Of a DNA stretch of 64,000 bases, positions 11,605 to 22,734 are shown one piece after another (positions within the stretch are counted from its first letter, which is position 1; every line of letters begins with the position of its first letter). Below the pieces are notes generated by a model. That model ran no database searches. It was given only the letters and a program-made list of their open reading frames with translations, and was not told the origin of the DNA. Source of the DNA: Ophiura sarsii (Eukaryota > Echinodermata > Ophiuroidea > Amphilepidida > Ophiuridae); contig CM069447.1 of NCBI GenBank assembly GCA_035610835.1, forward strand, positions 58,535,048 to 58,599,047. The letters are read 5' to 3'. Made by a program: the position numbers and the translations under genes.

Positions 11605-11625
11605 AATCTTTACGGATATTTAATT

Positions 11626-12500
11626 GATTCTGTGCCTTTTTGTTAATAGGTTGGTCACATCTCCGTCACATTTTCAGTATGAAAATTCATTAGAAAATGT
11701 ATATGATTTCAGACTTGAAATTGACATACATATCCCAAACTTTAAAACAAAGAGAATTCTCTTCAAATAAATCCATCTATGTTATTGTTTTAGTATAACG
11801 TACCGATTTTAAAACTTCGCAAAAGTGTACAACCTCGAAAAGTACCGATGTTTTGTAAAAATGTTGACTGTTACTTTATTGTTCATCGACACCCAACAAT
11901 TCTTTCAGCTAAGTTTGCATGAGAACTCTATTTATCTATACATTACAACTGATAAACGTGTCCAATGCTGTATTATTTTACACATTATGAGCATTACATA
12001 CTCATGTGACGGAGCGGAGATGACTGCATGTGAAAGTCAAATCCGTAATGGTGCCCGGTCATCTCCGTCACACAGAAAATCAACCATAATGTGACGGAGA
12101 TGACGGAAATGTGATGGAAATGACCATCTTAAGTGTTGGGACGGTATAGCTTCGCCGGAAAAGTATGTCTAACGGTCTACTTCAGGGGTATCATTAGTGG
12201 TCACTACTCTTTTTTACCACTTATCCTAAAAATCCAATGAATATATATTTTCATTTAATTCTATAGCGTTCGGAGATGACAACGAATAAACATACAGACA
12301 TGCGGTTTCGAAAAAAAACCCTGCTTTTTGATGTACATGTATTGCTAAATAATTGCGCGCACTAACCTCACATGTGGTCAAGTTCATGTGCGGCAAGTTC
12401 AAACGGTTAAAGCAGTGTTTCTGTTCTCCTTTTATTACGAATGATATGGCGCTGCATATGGTCTGTGACGGAGATGACGCAAAACGTCGGGACATAAATT
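11626..12500. other. Non-coding; scattered GTGACGGAGATGAC motif in both orientations
   Basis: The motif or its close variants occur at 11654-11670 (inverted), 12005-12025, 12057-12073 (inverted), 12091-12106 and 12464-12480. Nothing coding is visible. The copies are too regular for chance in AT-rich sequence and may be the remains of a repeat family. Confidence 0.55.
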
Positions 12501-12827
12501 TCCCGACAAAACTGGAAAACTAAGCTCCAATAGGCCTATAATGCCATATTTGGATGGATGAATTATGTTTAAATCGTAAATAACTAGTGTTTATGAATAT
12601 TTTCATGAAGAAAATCCCCTCCACCAAATTAATACGGGAATCGGAAATTGTACGCGTAACCATCGGGACATGGGGTTTTGTAGGGTTTTGGCATCAAACA
12701 TTGGAAAATTGTTATATACAAAAAGAAAATCTCCAGCGTTTTATGATTTTGTTTTGATGGGGGATTACGTTCATGAACAGAAAAACACACAAATATGTAG
12801 TTTTAACTATAACCATTATAACTATTT

Positions 12828-12883
12828 CCTATATCTGGAAATTTCGTCACACTTAAAAGTGTGACGAAATTTCCAGATATAGG
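12828..12883. repeat. Perfect palindrome, 26-bp arms, 4-nt loop
   Basis: The left arm 12828-12853 (starting CCTATATCTGGAAATTTCG) is the exact reverse complement of 12858-12883, separated by TAAA. It would form a near-loopless hairpin in single-stranded DNA or RNA. No T-run follows, and a bacterial-type terminator is not relevant here. Confidence 0.9.
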
Positions 12884-15234
12884 ATATCAAAGTATCGGGA
12901 CATGAAATGTAACATTTACTAAGAATGACCCGTATTGGCCATGCTATATTGGATGACTTAATGGTCACCATGGATTTCTAAAAAAACAAACGCCGTAAAA
13001 GCTATTTTAGCAGGATGGATAGTTGACCCGATGTGTCCTTTGTAAAGTAAACAGAACGAAATCTATTGAATTGTTTATATCAACCATACGAGTTTGAAAG
13101 TTGATATGCTTCGCTTTACCTGGCGTGATATATACCGAGCACTGAATAAATGTACTTCCTTATTATAATTAAAACTATAATTGCAACGTGACTTTAAGAT
13201 CACATAACACTTATATAGCTGTATCTTTATATTGAACTGTAAACAATATCTTATTTGAAAAAAGGAAGAAAGGCAGTTTTAACTTACTCCAGATCCACTA
13301 AGAAATAAGCTTTATATTGGTTATTCACGGCATTGACAACATTTACCACCTACCTTGCGTTTCATATCGGTCCAGCCATCGCAAATTGTCAGGAAAGCCG
13401 TGCAATTTTAACATACCACACTACACACGATAGCATGGTTTACGCTGGAAGTAGTAATGATGTGGCGAGATATGTGACGTGCATTATAGGCTCACATAGA
13501 GACAAGTGCGTATAAGGTGTGATGGGACACTGAAAGTATCGATTGAATGAGCGAATGGGTTATTCTGTATCTAGGGCTTGCTAATATTAACAAAGCTGCT
13601 CCAAATGTGTGTATACTGGCTGGAGCATAGTATTTAAAGGATACATTTGTGACCATGACACTACGATACAATTACGTAATGGCGTTTTCCTTCAAGCTCA
13701 TGGCGGTTACACCTGTAAATATCAGACCGGTTTGACTTAATTTTCCCGGTAACGTTGCCTAAAACGGCAGCATATTATTGTAAACTATAAAACCACATGA
13801 TAATTTTTTTCCGAGCAACGTGTTACCATTCTTGAAACAACAGTTGCCATGAGTTGTGTCCTTAGTTGCACGTGAAATAGGGTCTCCTAAAGCTTAATGG
13901 AGCACAAAAACACATACAAACTGTATTCGTCAATAAAATCGTTGAACAGCACGAAACGTATGTTTTGCAAGTGTCCATATCAGCCATTTACTTTATGATT
14001 GTTTTGAACATGGTTATCCCGGATAAGAGTCGTGTTGATATTTAGTTCCTTATATCAACTACAAAAGAGTTATGGGAGCACACTTATAAGTAATTAAATG
14101 TCAAGATGGATCATCGGTATTAAAACAGATTCTGAACGTTTGAGATAATACTTTAAAGCTGTATACCCGATCTAGTGAGTGTTGTGTATCCACTTCATTC
14201 GGTTACTTCCTGTAAACTATCCAACAGTGATTAAATTCGAGTAGTGTTGGATTTAAAGTATTGAGATTTGTTCGTTAAGAAAGCCCTCATGCAACAAGAA
14301 CTCGTCACGTGAGATGAGAATAACAAGGTTCTAACTGATATTATCGTTATTTTGAGATGTGAATCTTTTAAGTGCACAGAAAATAATAAACAACATTTAA
14401 CCGGCAGTTGCGTCTATCTTATAAACACCTCGCCAAGTTGTATGTCATTTTAAAAGATTATCTATATATAACATATAAATATGACAAAAAATTGAAATGT
14501 AAGTTAGATCCTTGTAATTTCAGCTCATGAGCTGATGCAATACACGTTAACAACGTTGAAAAGGCGTATGTGTAATTGCTGAGTGTAAATAATAATCTTG
14601 TTAGGTATATGGTAATGTTTGACTTCCTTGTCCGGATATGTTATTCATTACTTTCAAGGAATTACACATGGGGCAGTGATATTTACTCTGATAACATGAA
14701 ACTGTTGGTATGCTTTGTAGCTAATTGCTGCAATTTGAATTCGTAATACTCACATAAAACTGGGATTTCATTTCATTTTAGTTTCTAATCTAAACAAGTA
14801 AGTATGCTGTAAATTCCAAATGGAAATATTCACGAGTGGTTTTATAAGTCGATACTTATGCACTTTGATGAATGACACAACATGTTCCCTCGATTCGTAA
14901 GGGTTTCTGGTATACATACTAAGAATGTAAAGGAAGGCAATTACGCATTGAAAATCCCGTATATGAGTTGTTCTAACTACGGACAAAGTTGCGGAATTAA
15001 GCACGTTATTATTTATTTATTTATTTATAACAATTAGGCTGAAGAGCCAGGACAAACCCAATAGTGACTTAAGCACTAAATTAAAGGGATGTCCGATGTG
15101 TGTGTGTACAGATACAGACCCGAGATGATCCCCTACTCTTTACTCTGTATCTTCAATCCGACGATAACCTCGAGTTTATACTACACGTACCATACTTTAT
15201 TGATATACTATAGTGTGTTATTTCAATTCTCAAT
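12884..15234. other. Intergenic, nothing recognised
   Basis: About 2.35 kb without long ORFs, clear repeats or RNA genes. A short (TTTA)n patch lies at 15006-15028. Confidence 0.5.
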
Positions 15235-15798
15235 CGGCCGAGTGCACCAAACTAGCGTAACTTAATAGGGAGGTAAGCTACCTCCCTAGTAGTTATGCTC
15301 TGACTGTAGCGTTACTTACTAACGATGTAATTCTTAGAGCATACCTGGCGAGTAACACCAGAATAGTAACTAGCGAGGTAAATATCCACATTAATCAGCA
15401 TCGTCCACTTACAAAATCAATTGGCGCATAGGCCAAGTGTTAACCTATAGTTTACTGTCAAATTCTGACGTAAATGGTCCTCCGTAATATTTGAAATATG
15501 TCGTCACACGCTAGGTTATAGGTGAGTGTAATAAAGAATCACGTTGAGTCGGCCTGCGTTCCGGACAAAAAATGACGCCATTTTTTTGTTCAAACATTTC
15601 GAAGTTGTTTATCGCTTTTTCAAAAATAAGGGCTATCATGACATTACAAACATATTTTGAGTAAGGGGCACATCACATACAAATATTGCACCAAAAAAAC
15701 ACAATTTTAATGACAAACACAAGCACCCGATGGAAACAATTAGTTTAGTGGTATAGACAATTATAACACATCTCTTACATGTCTTAACACAAATACTT

Positions 15799-15864
15799 CC
15801 GTGGCGTGAATACCTTGTCCTTCGATTGTGAACAGTAGAACCCCGGTTCGATCCCCACGCACGG
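15799..15864 (+). ncRNA. tRNA-like sequence (pseudogene or SINE head)
   Basis: The segment has a plausible A box (TGGCGTGAAT), a strong B box (GGTTCGATCC) about 40 nt later, and outer bases CCGTG/CACGG that can pair as an acceptor stem. The D and anticodon arms are poor. It is most likely a tRNA-derived relic inside the TIR element rather than a working tRNA. Confidence 0.4.
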
Positions 15865-16387
15865 CACGATATGCTTCTTCTTTTTTTGCTACCCTTTTAC
15901 TCACAATAATATTGAAACTTTGGCTTTCAGTTGTTAATTAATAAAAACAAAAATAAGTTTATTTTATTTATTTATTTATTTAGTCATTATTTAAAATCCT
16001 TGGACAATTAGTACATTTTGGTCAAAATATGACCTACAGTCGGTGCGATTAGTGTTTGAATGGCCAAAATGAATTGATCTAAATGTTGAATAAAAGTATT
16101 CACCAAATTGCATCAATGGAGTTTCTAAAATATAAAGTCTCTCAGCTTATCCACTTTAAATATACACCCCCGTGCACGCAAGCACAATTGGTCCTTTGGC
16201 ATCAGCGAATCATGTTCACAACAAATGTGCGGTACTGTCCATATTAAAACTGCAAAAACTGTCACAATCTTCAAATAATAATAATTAAGTAGTTTTATTG
16301 TTGTTTATCGTTTTCTATTATTTTGTATTTTATGTTTTTGCCTTAAGCGCTCTTATGTAGAGTAGATATGTGCCTTGTCACTATTAA

Positions 16388-16421
<34 letters not shown>
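16388..16421. repeat. (ATT)n microsatellite
   Basis: About eleven ATT units. It is followed at 16422-16455 by a short duplication of ACTGCTAGAATCGA. Confidence 0.9.
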
Positions 16422-16423
<2 letters not shown>

Positions 16424-16640
16424 TGCTAGAATCGAATGACTGCTAGAATCGAGTGGCATAAAACGTTATGCCCATACCTACTCTTGGGTCCGATCAGGTA
16501 TACCATTTAGCATACATTACCCGCCAGTTACTAGCCTAGTAGCTTATCCCGATTTGGTGCTCTCCAAATTTTGGGTTACGCCTCAGTTACTAGCGAGGTA
16601 GCGCTATTCTTCAGCTACTCGTCATTGGTGCACTCGGCCG

Positions 16641-18390
16641 TTTTTGTGTTAAATAGAACACTAGTCTTGCTATTTAGCTGTGATTAGCTGCAGGGTATAT
16701 CGCCATGTTTCCTTGAAATTGATTCTGCGATAGTTATGCTAACTTTGTCAATGTGATTTACCGTTTGATTCGAAATATCTTCCAAACATTTTTATGAAGA
16801 CACATATAATAAGTTATAGAGGAAATAATGTGAACAAGCGTAATAAACAGATCATGCGCAGCAACATAATGAGTTTACCATGTTATATTAGACACAGAAG
16901 ACATGATCAAGTTATCGTGTCCAGATAACTTTCCGTGTTCATCCGTTATGTAATTGCTTCGCGCATGAGTTTATCGGTTACATCAATACCTGTGGCAATT
17001 CCGTTCTCAATTGAAGTAAGTGTACTTTTGGTTCCACCGTTATATTTGTATAGGGGTATTTATAAACATCGAAGACGTCTGATACACTTTCTAAATGTCA
17101 CATCTAGTTCAAACTAAAAGCACATGATGGCGGCGATGTAACTGTTAGATTGTAGATAACAATTATACGTCACAACTAAACAGTTAAAGAAGGAACGGAT
17201 ACACATTGGCAATAGTAAATGACATGTATTTTGAATTAATGGATGTGAAGATTAACGAAGGAATATATTGAAACCGACAAGTAGATCGCATAGACAATGT
17301 GCGAATAGTGACAGTACAACGTATATGTTAAGTAAAACAAGAACTGAATATAGGATCCGCTTTTATTTGATCATCCTCAAATTTGTTTATGTTTTCAACT
17401 TGTATTCCGCGTTCGGTGAATTTAACAAACTAACAGTTACTTACTATATACGGTGTTGGACGTATACAACAAAAAGTATTACTTCACTATAGCACGCTTC
17501 TTGTTTAGCTAATACGTAACTATATAATTCGTTGGATATATGACAGTTATAAATGTATCGAACCTACTGTTTAATACCGCAGTCTACTTTTATTGTACTT
17601 TTAATGATTAAGGTCATTAACAGAGGGCTTACGTACTGCAAGAGTTAGCATATAAATTTCATTTGTTGACCATTTTTAAACGCCATTTCTATATTATTTT
17701 ATAAATACACGAGCGTTTTGACCTTGTTAGCGTTGGAGCTTATCAGATAATTATTATTTGTCAACATTATACGTGAGTTGCTCTCCGCAGCATTGACCTG
17801 AGAAGTAAGCAGGTTTTAACGCATCTATGCTAAATCCCTTCATTGCATACGGTATATGGTGTTATCGTTTAGTAAGTGTAAATACTTCAATCTCATTGGT
17901 TAACACGTATGAAATCTGATCCATATCGTGTAAACAAGAAAGTCAAACCACACGATATAGTCCATATCGTCGATTAACCGCGTTCCCAGGACCGCGTTAC
18001 CAGTTAACCGCGTAAAGCGATTGCTTTGCGTCTGTGGAAGAGTTGCTTAAAATATGAGACGTAAATAATAAACAAATAAAATGGCGGATGATGTAAACGC
18101 AAGTGACTCGATTTCTGTTACATTCTGAGGCCGAAATAGACCGCGAAAAGGTATAATCCACGCCGAAAAAAAAATGATCTGCATATAACATACCCAGACA
18201 TATTTTTCGCGATGATTCTATGGACAGAGGTGCGGCGCAGAGCCTGTTAAAGGGTGGTTTACTTCGGGGGATTTTACGGAGGTAGGAAGGGAAGAGAATT
18301 CAGCGCCTTGTTTGTTGAAGGGAGTTTCGTTTTCCGCGAGTGTTTTTTTTTTTTTTTTTTTGTGGGCCTTTGGACTATACGATAAATTCG
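16641..18390. other. Intergenic; includes a dispersed ~170-bp repeat
   Basis: No gene is supported. The stretch 16980-17150 (TTCTCAATTGAA, AAATGTCACAT, ATGATGGCG landmarks) has a diverged direct copy at about 24440-24600. A T-run at 18343-18361 lies near the end. Confidence 0.5.
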
Positions 18391-18497
18391 TTATCCCCTG
18401 CATGCTCACACAATATGGAAACATACCTATGGCTTGTGCCATATCACATTCCAAACCATAGGTATTTTTCCGTATTGTGTGAACATGCAGGGGATAA
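18391..18497. repeat. Inverted repeat, 42-bp arms
   Basis: 18391-18432 (starting TTATCCCCTGCATG) pairs with 18456-18497 with three mismatches across a 23-bp spacer. It is a short hairpin of MITE size with no identified flanking duplication. Confidence 0.88.
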
Positions 18498-19293
18498 TAA
18501 TATTATTATGGTTACAATGTGTAAACCTCACATATTTCATATTTATTTCAGAACCAGTTGATTTGGTTTTGAATACATAGCTATCTTAATATCCAGTCTA
18601 TCGTATTCAATATATCAATTAAAGTGAAGACATTCCTTTACAATTGTATGAATATGTCCACGTAAGAGATATAGTTTTGGAGTTAAGAGCATATTTATTG
18701 CATGGTAAGTTACTGGTTGAGGACTGTATATCAACCACACGTTATGCGCAAGGCAATATAAATAGAGACAAATTTAAGTTCCAGTTTCGACGATACTGGA
18801 ATATTTTATATGTGCCAGTATCGTCCCATACTGGAACACTGACTTTGTACCCGTATCAAACGATGCTGGGTGTTCCAGTATTAGAATGTAAAGCCCTCGT
18901 TCTCATGAGACGCGTTTGTAACACTATTAACTAAGAGATGCAGAGTGTGCTAACCATGGTATAGTTATACGTCACCCGGTCTTTTGCTTTTAAGTAAGGG
19001 AAATGATGTGTGTAACATATACTATACGATTCAGGACAATACTTACAATGAAGCTATTTCTTTTTAGATGGCGATTTTTAAAAAGTTTAAGATGGCAACC
19101 TCCGGCCACTTACCCTCGGACTGTGTCGGTTCACCCTACCCAGTGGCGTATTCAGCTTTTGGAAACTGGGGGGGGGGGGGGGAGTATATTTGTACCGACG
19201 AGATGCATGATGTACCGACAAATTTTTGTTTACAGACTCCCAAAGAAATCGTAAAACATGCACAACTTTTTGCGAAAGGATTAGACGCCCTAG
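18498..19293. other. Intergenic; one hAT-like terminus and a G-run
   Basis: CAGTGGCGTATTCAG at 19141 matches the usual start of hAT-type elements, and a run of 15 G lies at 19168-19182. The matching opposite end was not found. The rest of the segment shows nothing. Confidence 0.4.
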
Positions 19294-20970
19294 GTCACTT
19301 TTTCACTTTCCTATATTCATTCAAGAAAACTTATCATGAAATCGCCTTCTACGTCATGTAACCTGGATCCTATACCAACATGGCTTCTCAAAAAGTGTTC
19401 TGATGAACTTGTACCCATTATCACAAAAATCGTCAACTTGTCTCTGCAAAATGGTCATTTCCCAGATTATCTCAAATCAGCAGTCATTACACCACTCATA
19501 AAGAAACCTAAGCTTGACTGTGAACAATTGAAGAATTACAGACCTGTCGCAAACTTAAAGTTCCTTGCCAAAACAATTGAACGTGCGTTTGCATCGCAAA
19601 TTCAGGACTACCTCACTTTGAACAATCTCCGTGGAAAAATGCAATCAGCATACAGATCTGGGCATAGTATAGAGACAGCATTACTTCGTGTTTACAATGA
19701 CCTGTTATTGGCTGTAGATAAAGGAAAAGAGGCTGCCCTTATACTTCTTGATTACTCTGCAGCATTTGACACCATCAACCATGATGTGTTCCTTAACCGA
19801 CTTGTTCACAGATATGGTATTAGAGGATGTGTGCTAAGCTGGTTTTCCTCTTATTTTCAAAATAGGTCTCAATTTATCTCTGTAAATGACAAAATTTCTA
19901 ATCCTCATACTCCTCTGGAAGGCGTCCCACAAGGATCAGTTATTGGACCACTATCATTTACCATGTACACAGCACCGCTGGAAGACGTCATTGATTTGCA
20001 TGACCTTGGCAAAATGATTTATGCCGATGACACACAAGTGTATATCATTTTTGACAAGGATGACCACTCATCCCTCATCCCAAAACTTGAAACATGCATC
20101 AATGCTATTAAACTGTGGTCAACTGCCAATGATTTGAAACTTAATGATGATAAAACTGAGTTTCTCCATATTTCATCCCGATTCAGAAATTCATCTCCTT
20201 TGAAACATGTTCAAATCTGTGATTCTTTGATTGAACCAGTAAAGAGTGCTCGCAATTTGGGAGTCATTGTTCAGAATGATTTGAAAATGGATGTCTTTGT
20301 CAAAAACATATGCCGTTCTGCTTCATTTGCTCTGTATCGTATTGGACAGATTAGAAAGTTTCTCGACAGAAAATCAACTGAAATGCTGGTACATGCATTT
20401 ATTACATGTCGCTTAGATCAATGTAACAGTCTTTTACACGGCCTTCCAAATTCGCAGATAAACAAGCTTCAAAGAATTCAGAACTCTGCTGCAAGATTAA
20501 TCACTCTTTCTCGCAAACATGATCACATAACTCCAACTCTCCGTGATCTTCACTGGCTGCCTATCAAGTATCGTATTGTGTATACAATATTACTTCTGAC
20601 TTATAAATGTCTTCATGGTACTGCGCCAATCTATCTTCAAGATCTAATCAAACAATATACACCTTCACGCAATCTTCGTTCTTCATCTCTATCGTGTCTT
20701 GTCTGCTCTTCAACGTCCACTCAGTATGGTCAACGTTCCTTCTCTGTGTCAGCTGCAGAACTCTGGAATAATATTCCACTTCATGTGAAAAATGCAGAGA
20801 CTATATTTCAGTTTAAGAAATCCTTAAAGACTCATTTGTTCACAATGGCTTTTTAATTGTAGTCCATATCCATGTATTTGTTTGTTATTATGTTTTATGT
20901 TAAAGCGCTTAGGGATCTCGATGTTAGGCGCTATACAAATATGGTTATTATTATTATTATTATTATTATA
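19294..20970 (+). mobile_element. 5'-truncated L2-like non-LTR retrotransposon
   Basis: The element preserves only the RT end of the LINE plus a ~115-bp 3' UTR. The UTR contains AAAGCGCTTAGGGATC and GCGCTATACAAATATGG and then a (TTA)n tail at 20944-20968, the characteristic finish of L2-like LINEs in fish and marine invertebrates. In-frame coding extends upstream of the annotated Met to at least 19327 and perhaps 19294, where a TAG lies at 19291. The truncation point is therefore near there. The frame is intact, which suggests a fairly young copy. No target-site duplication could be defined. Confidence 0.88.
19336..20856 (+). CDS. L2-like LINE reverse transcriptase (5'-truncated ORF)
   Basis: The 506-aa product begins inside the linker before the RT (SPSTSCNLDPIPTWLLKKC), a hallmark of L2-type ORF2. 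It then shows NYRPVANLKF near 67-76, motif A LLDYSAAFDT at 137-146, GVPQGSVIGP at 196-205, and the catalytic YADDTQVY at 229-236. It closes with the thumb (LHWLPIKYRIVYTILLLTYK) and the typical terminus LWNNIP...FKKSLKTHLF. The enzyme would reverse-transcribe LINE RNA at a nicked target. All catalytic residues are present and there are no stops. The endonuclease is missing because of 5' truncation, so the copy cannot move on its own. The Met is internal to the original ORF. Confidence 0.93.
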   Translation: MKSPSTSCNLDPIPTWLLKKCSDELVPIITKIVNLSLQNGHFPDYLKSAVITPLIKKPKLDCEQLKNYRPVANLKFLAKTIERAFASQIQDYLTLNNLRGKMQSAYRSGHSIETALLRVYNDLLLAVDKGKEAALILLDYSAAFDTINHDVFLNRLVHRYGIRGCVLSWFSSYFQNRSQFISVNDKISNPHTPLEGVPQGSVIGPLSFTMYTAPLEDVIDLHDLGKMIYADDTQVYIIFDKDDHSSLIPKLETCINAIKLWSTANDLKLNDDKTEFLHISSRFRNSSPLKHVQICDSLIEPVKSARNLGVIVQNDLKMDVFVKNICRSASFALYRIGQIRKFLDRKSTEMLVHAFITCRLDQCNSLLHGLPNSQINKLQRIQNSAARLITLSRKHDHITPTLRDLHWLPIKYRIVYTILLLTYKCLHGTAPIYLQDLIKQYTPSRNLRSSSLSCLVCSSTSTQYGQRSFSVSAAELWNNIPLHVKNAETIFQFKKSLKTHLFTMAF

Positions 20971-20995
20971 TTTTAGCGCAATCTGCGAACATTCT

Positions 20996-20997
<2 letters not shown>

Positions 20998-21031
<34 letters not shown>
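20998..21031. repeat. Poly-C tract, 34 C
   Basis: An uninterrupted C run just downstream of the LINE tail. The glycine- and proline-rich ORFs across it are artefacts. Confidence 0.9.
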
Positions 21032-22286
21032 ATTTGTGGAGTACGAGGGCTCATACAATCCAGAATATGGGACCTAAATTCACTGAAGGCCTACACGTTT
21101 TCCTCTGACTAAAGTACCGTATACGATTAACGGAACATTTAACCAATCATGGTGCGTAACTCGTTTTAATGACATGAGCGTTCCAAATGTCAGATTGGTA
21201 GGAACAGCATTATAGCATGACAAATACAATAACTTCCCGCAATTGACATAATTTGAGTGTGACCGATTTACATTTTTAAAGATATTTGACTCGATCAAAT
21301 CGGTTTTCTTCCCATCAGAATCAATAAGTTGGTATCAGGAAAGGAAGTAAGAATAAAACTGTTTCTTTAGATTGTCCAAGTAAAGAAGTACTGAGTTATC
21401 TCCAAATGTGGTATAACACTCCTGAAGTTAGTGTACTATTCTATGAGTACCATTACAAAGAGTTAAAGTTCACCTTCAATTAGAACAGACATCACCATAT
21501 CTAAAAGTTTGTATGTAGTGCTTGCGCGCAAGCTGCGTTTATGATGACGTCATTTTATCATCTACTAGAAATTTGGTAATTTGAAACAGTGTCGATGTCT
21601 ATTTCCATTTAACAACAGCACTGCTTTAGTGATACACCGTATGTAGTGCGAGACTACGATCATGAATGTTTAAGAATGTGTTGCACTGTAAAAAAGAAAT
21701 GTAGACAATTTGAGGCAAGACGGATTATACATGTATTGATCATGTATTGATCTTGACCGAGTTGCTTACATAGTCATTCACGATGGCTTTACGAAATGAT
21801 TGCTCGTTTGTAGATTTGTAAAAATCAAGTATATATCAGCAGCTGCATTTCATTCTGTTTCAAAACTAATAGCCTACTATCATGGGCGAAAACTACTTTA
21901 GGGTGTACTATATTCTCGTAAAAGTATAGCTATTAACATTATATGTTATGTTAATAAGAAATTAATGGTTGTGTGAATAGAGTTATTCACTTTGGACCTC
22001 ATTAAATTTGACATTAGATGGCCACATACCAAGCTGCCCTTGCTGTTAATTGAAATGTTTGAATACATGTCAGTGCTCTTTAGTTTCAGATGTTGCGACT
22101 GTGACATGACCATGATGACTTTAATTGCAACATAACAAGTAATTGTTAAGGAAATTGGGTGCTTCTTTGGTTAAGGACCGGTATTAAAGTGATGGAATGA
22201 AGTATCTGTCGCATGCCTAGCTTTGACACTTCAAATACGGTATATATAGATCATGATACATATGCTATTACCCAGACAACATACAT
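21032..22286. other. Intergenic, nothing recognised
   Basis: About 1.25 kb of AT-rich sequence with no long ORF or obvious repeat. Confidence 0.5.
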
Positions 22287-22612
22287 ATATTGGCACAATA
22301 CTGGCCCAACATTGGCAATATTGGCATTGGCATTATCTTGTTGACCAATATAGGGCCAATATTGGGTTCCCATTGGCAATATTGGCATTGGCACTCTCTT
22401 GATCTACAATATTGGACCAATATTGGTTTTACATTGGCGCTCTTCAATTGACATCATGTTGGCAATTAATATTGGACCAATATTAGTGACCAAGTGAGTG
22501 CCTATGGCATTGACACGGTTGGCACTCTCTTGGTCACCAATATTGGACCAATATTGGTTTTACGTTGGCGCTCTTCATTTGGCATCATTTTGGCAACCAA
22601 TATTAGTCCAAT
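22287..22612. repeat. Tandem array rich in CCAATATTGG, ~130-bp unit
   Basis: The perfect decamer palindrome CCAATATTGG occurs at 22356, 22417, 22537 and 22548, with several one-base variants. GGCACTCTCTTG at 22390 and 22520, and TTGGTTTTAC...GGCGCTCTTCA at 22424 and 22555, give a period near 130 bp. The first part is a shorter-period ATTGGCAATATTGGC repeat. Confidence 0.8.
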
Positions 22613-22707
22613 AATGAGCACAGTATACCAGGGGCGGGAAATTACACAATTGATTTGATATACAAATTATGACGTGGTTTAAAAAAATGCGGCCGCTGTT
22701 AAGAGTT

Positions 22708-22734
22708 ATCGCTTCCCGGCCTTTTGGCTAGGAT
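22708..22734 (+). pseudogene. U2 snRNA 5'-end fragment
   Basis: These 27 bases match the highly conserved 5' end of U2 spliceosomal RNA (core CGGCCTTTTGGCTA) with about two differences, as I recall the U2 sequence. Similarity stops abruptly after position ~27, and the branch-site recognition region is absent. It is therefore a truncated retro-copy or a piece of an snRNA-derived repeat, not a functional U2 gene. Confidence 0.6.

Larger units (their letters stand above)
8041..11625 (-). mobile_element. CR1-group non-LTR retrotransposon, near full length, inactivated
   Basis: Read on the minus strand, the element runs from a PHD-like zinc finger at about 11604, through an apurinic-type endonuclease, to a reverse transcriptase ending at 8389. 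A ~340-bp 3' UTR and a tail of TTTCAG/CTGAAA repeats at 8041-8068 follow. The same tail and a similar 3' UTR close the second copy at 37851, so they belong to one family. Lesions are visible: a frameshift near 10700-10722, a TAG codon near 10492 where the second copy has Trp, and a frameshift in an A-run near 10030-10040. Single-chain PHD-EN-RT order and the RT motifs fit the CR1/L2/jockey group; the exact clade needs a tree. No target-site duplication was found. Confidence 0.88.
15235..16640. mobile_element. Non-autonomous TIR element (~1.4 kb)
   Basis: The termini CGGCCGAGTGCACCAA (15235-15250) and TTGGTGCACTCGGCCG (16625-16640) are perfect 16-bp inverted repeats. Just inside each end lie several degenerate copies of a CTAGTAACT...GAGGTA motif, pointing inward from both sides. 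They are at 15251-15390 on the left and 16490-16620 on the right. The interior holds a tRNA-like sequence and an (ATT)n run, with no transposase. The short-motif inverted arms resemble the fold-back-like elements elsewhere in the window. No certain target-site duplication was identified, so the superfamily is unknown. Confidence 0.75.

Noticed and set aside
8041..11660. Target-site duplication of the older LINE
   Set aside because: No convincing match between the 3' flank at 8030-8040 and sequence beyond 11625; age or truncation may have removed it.
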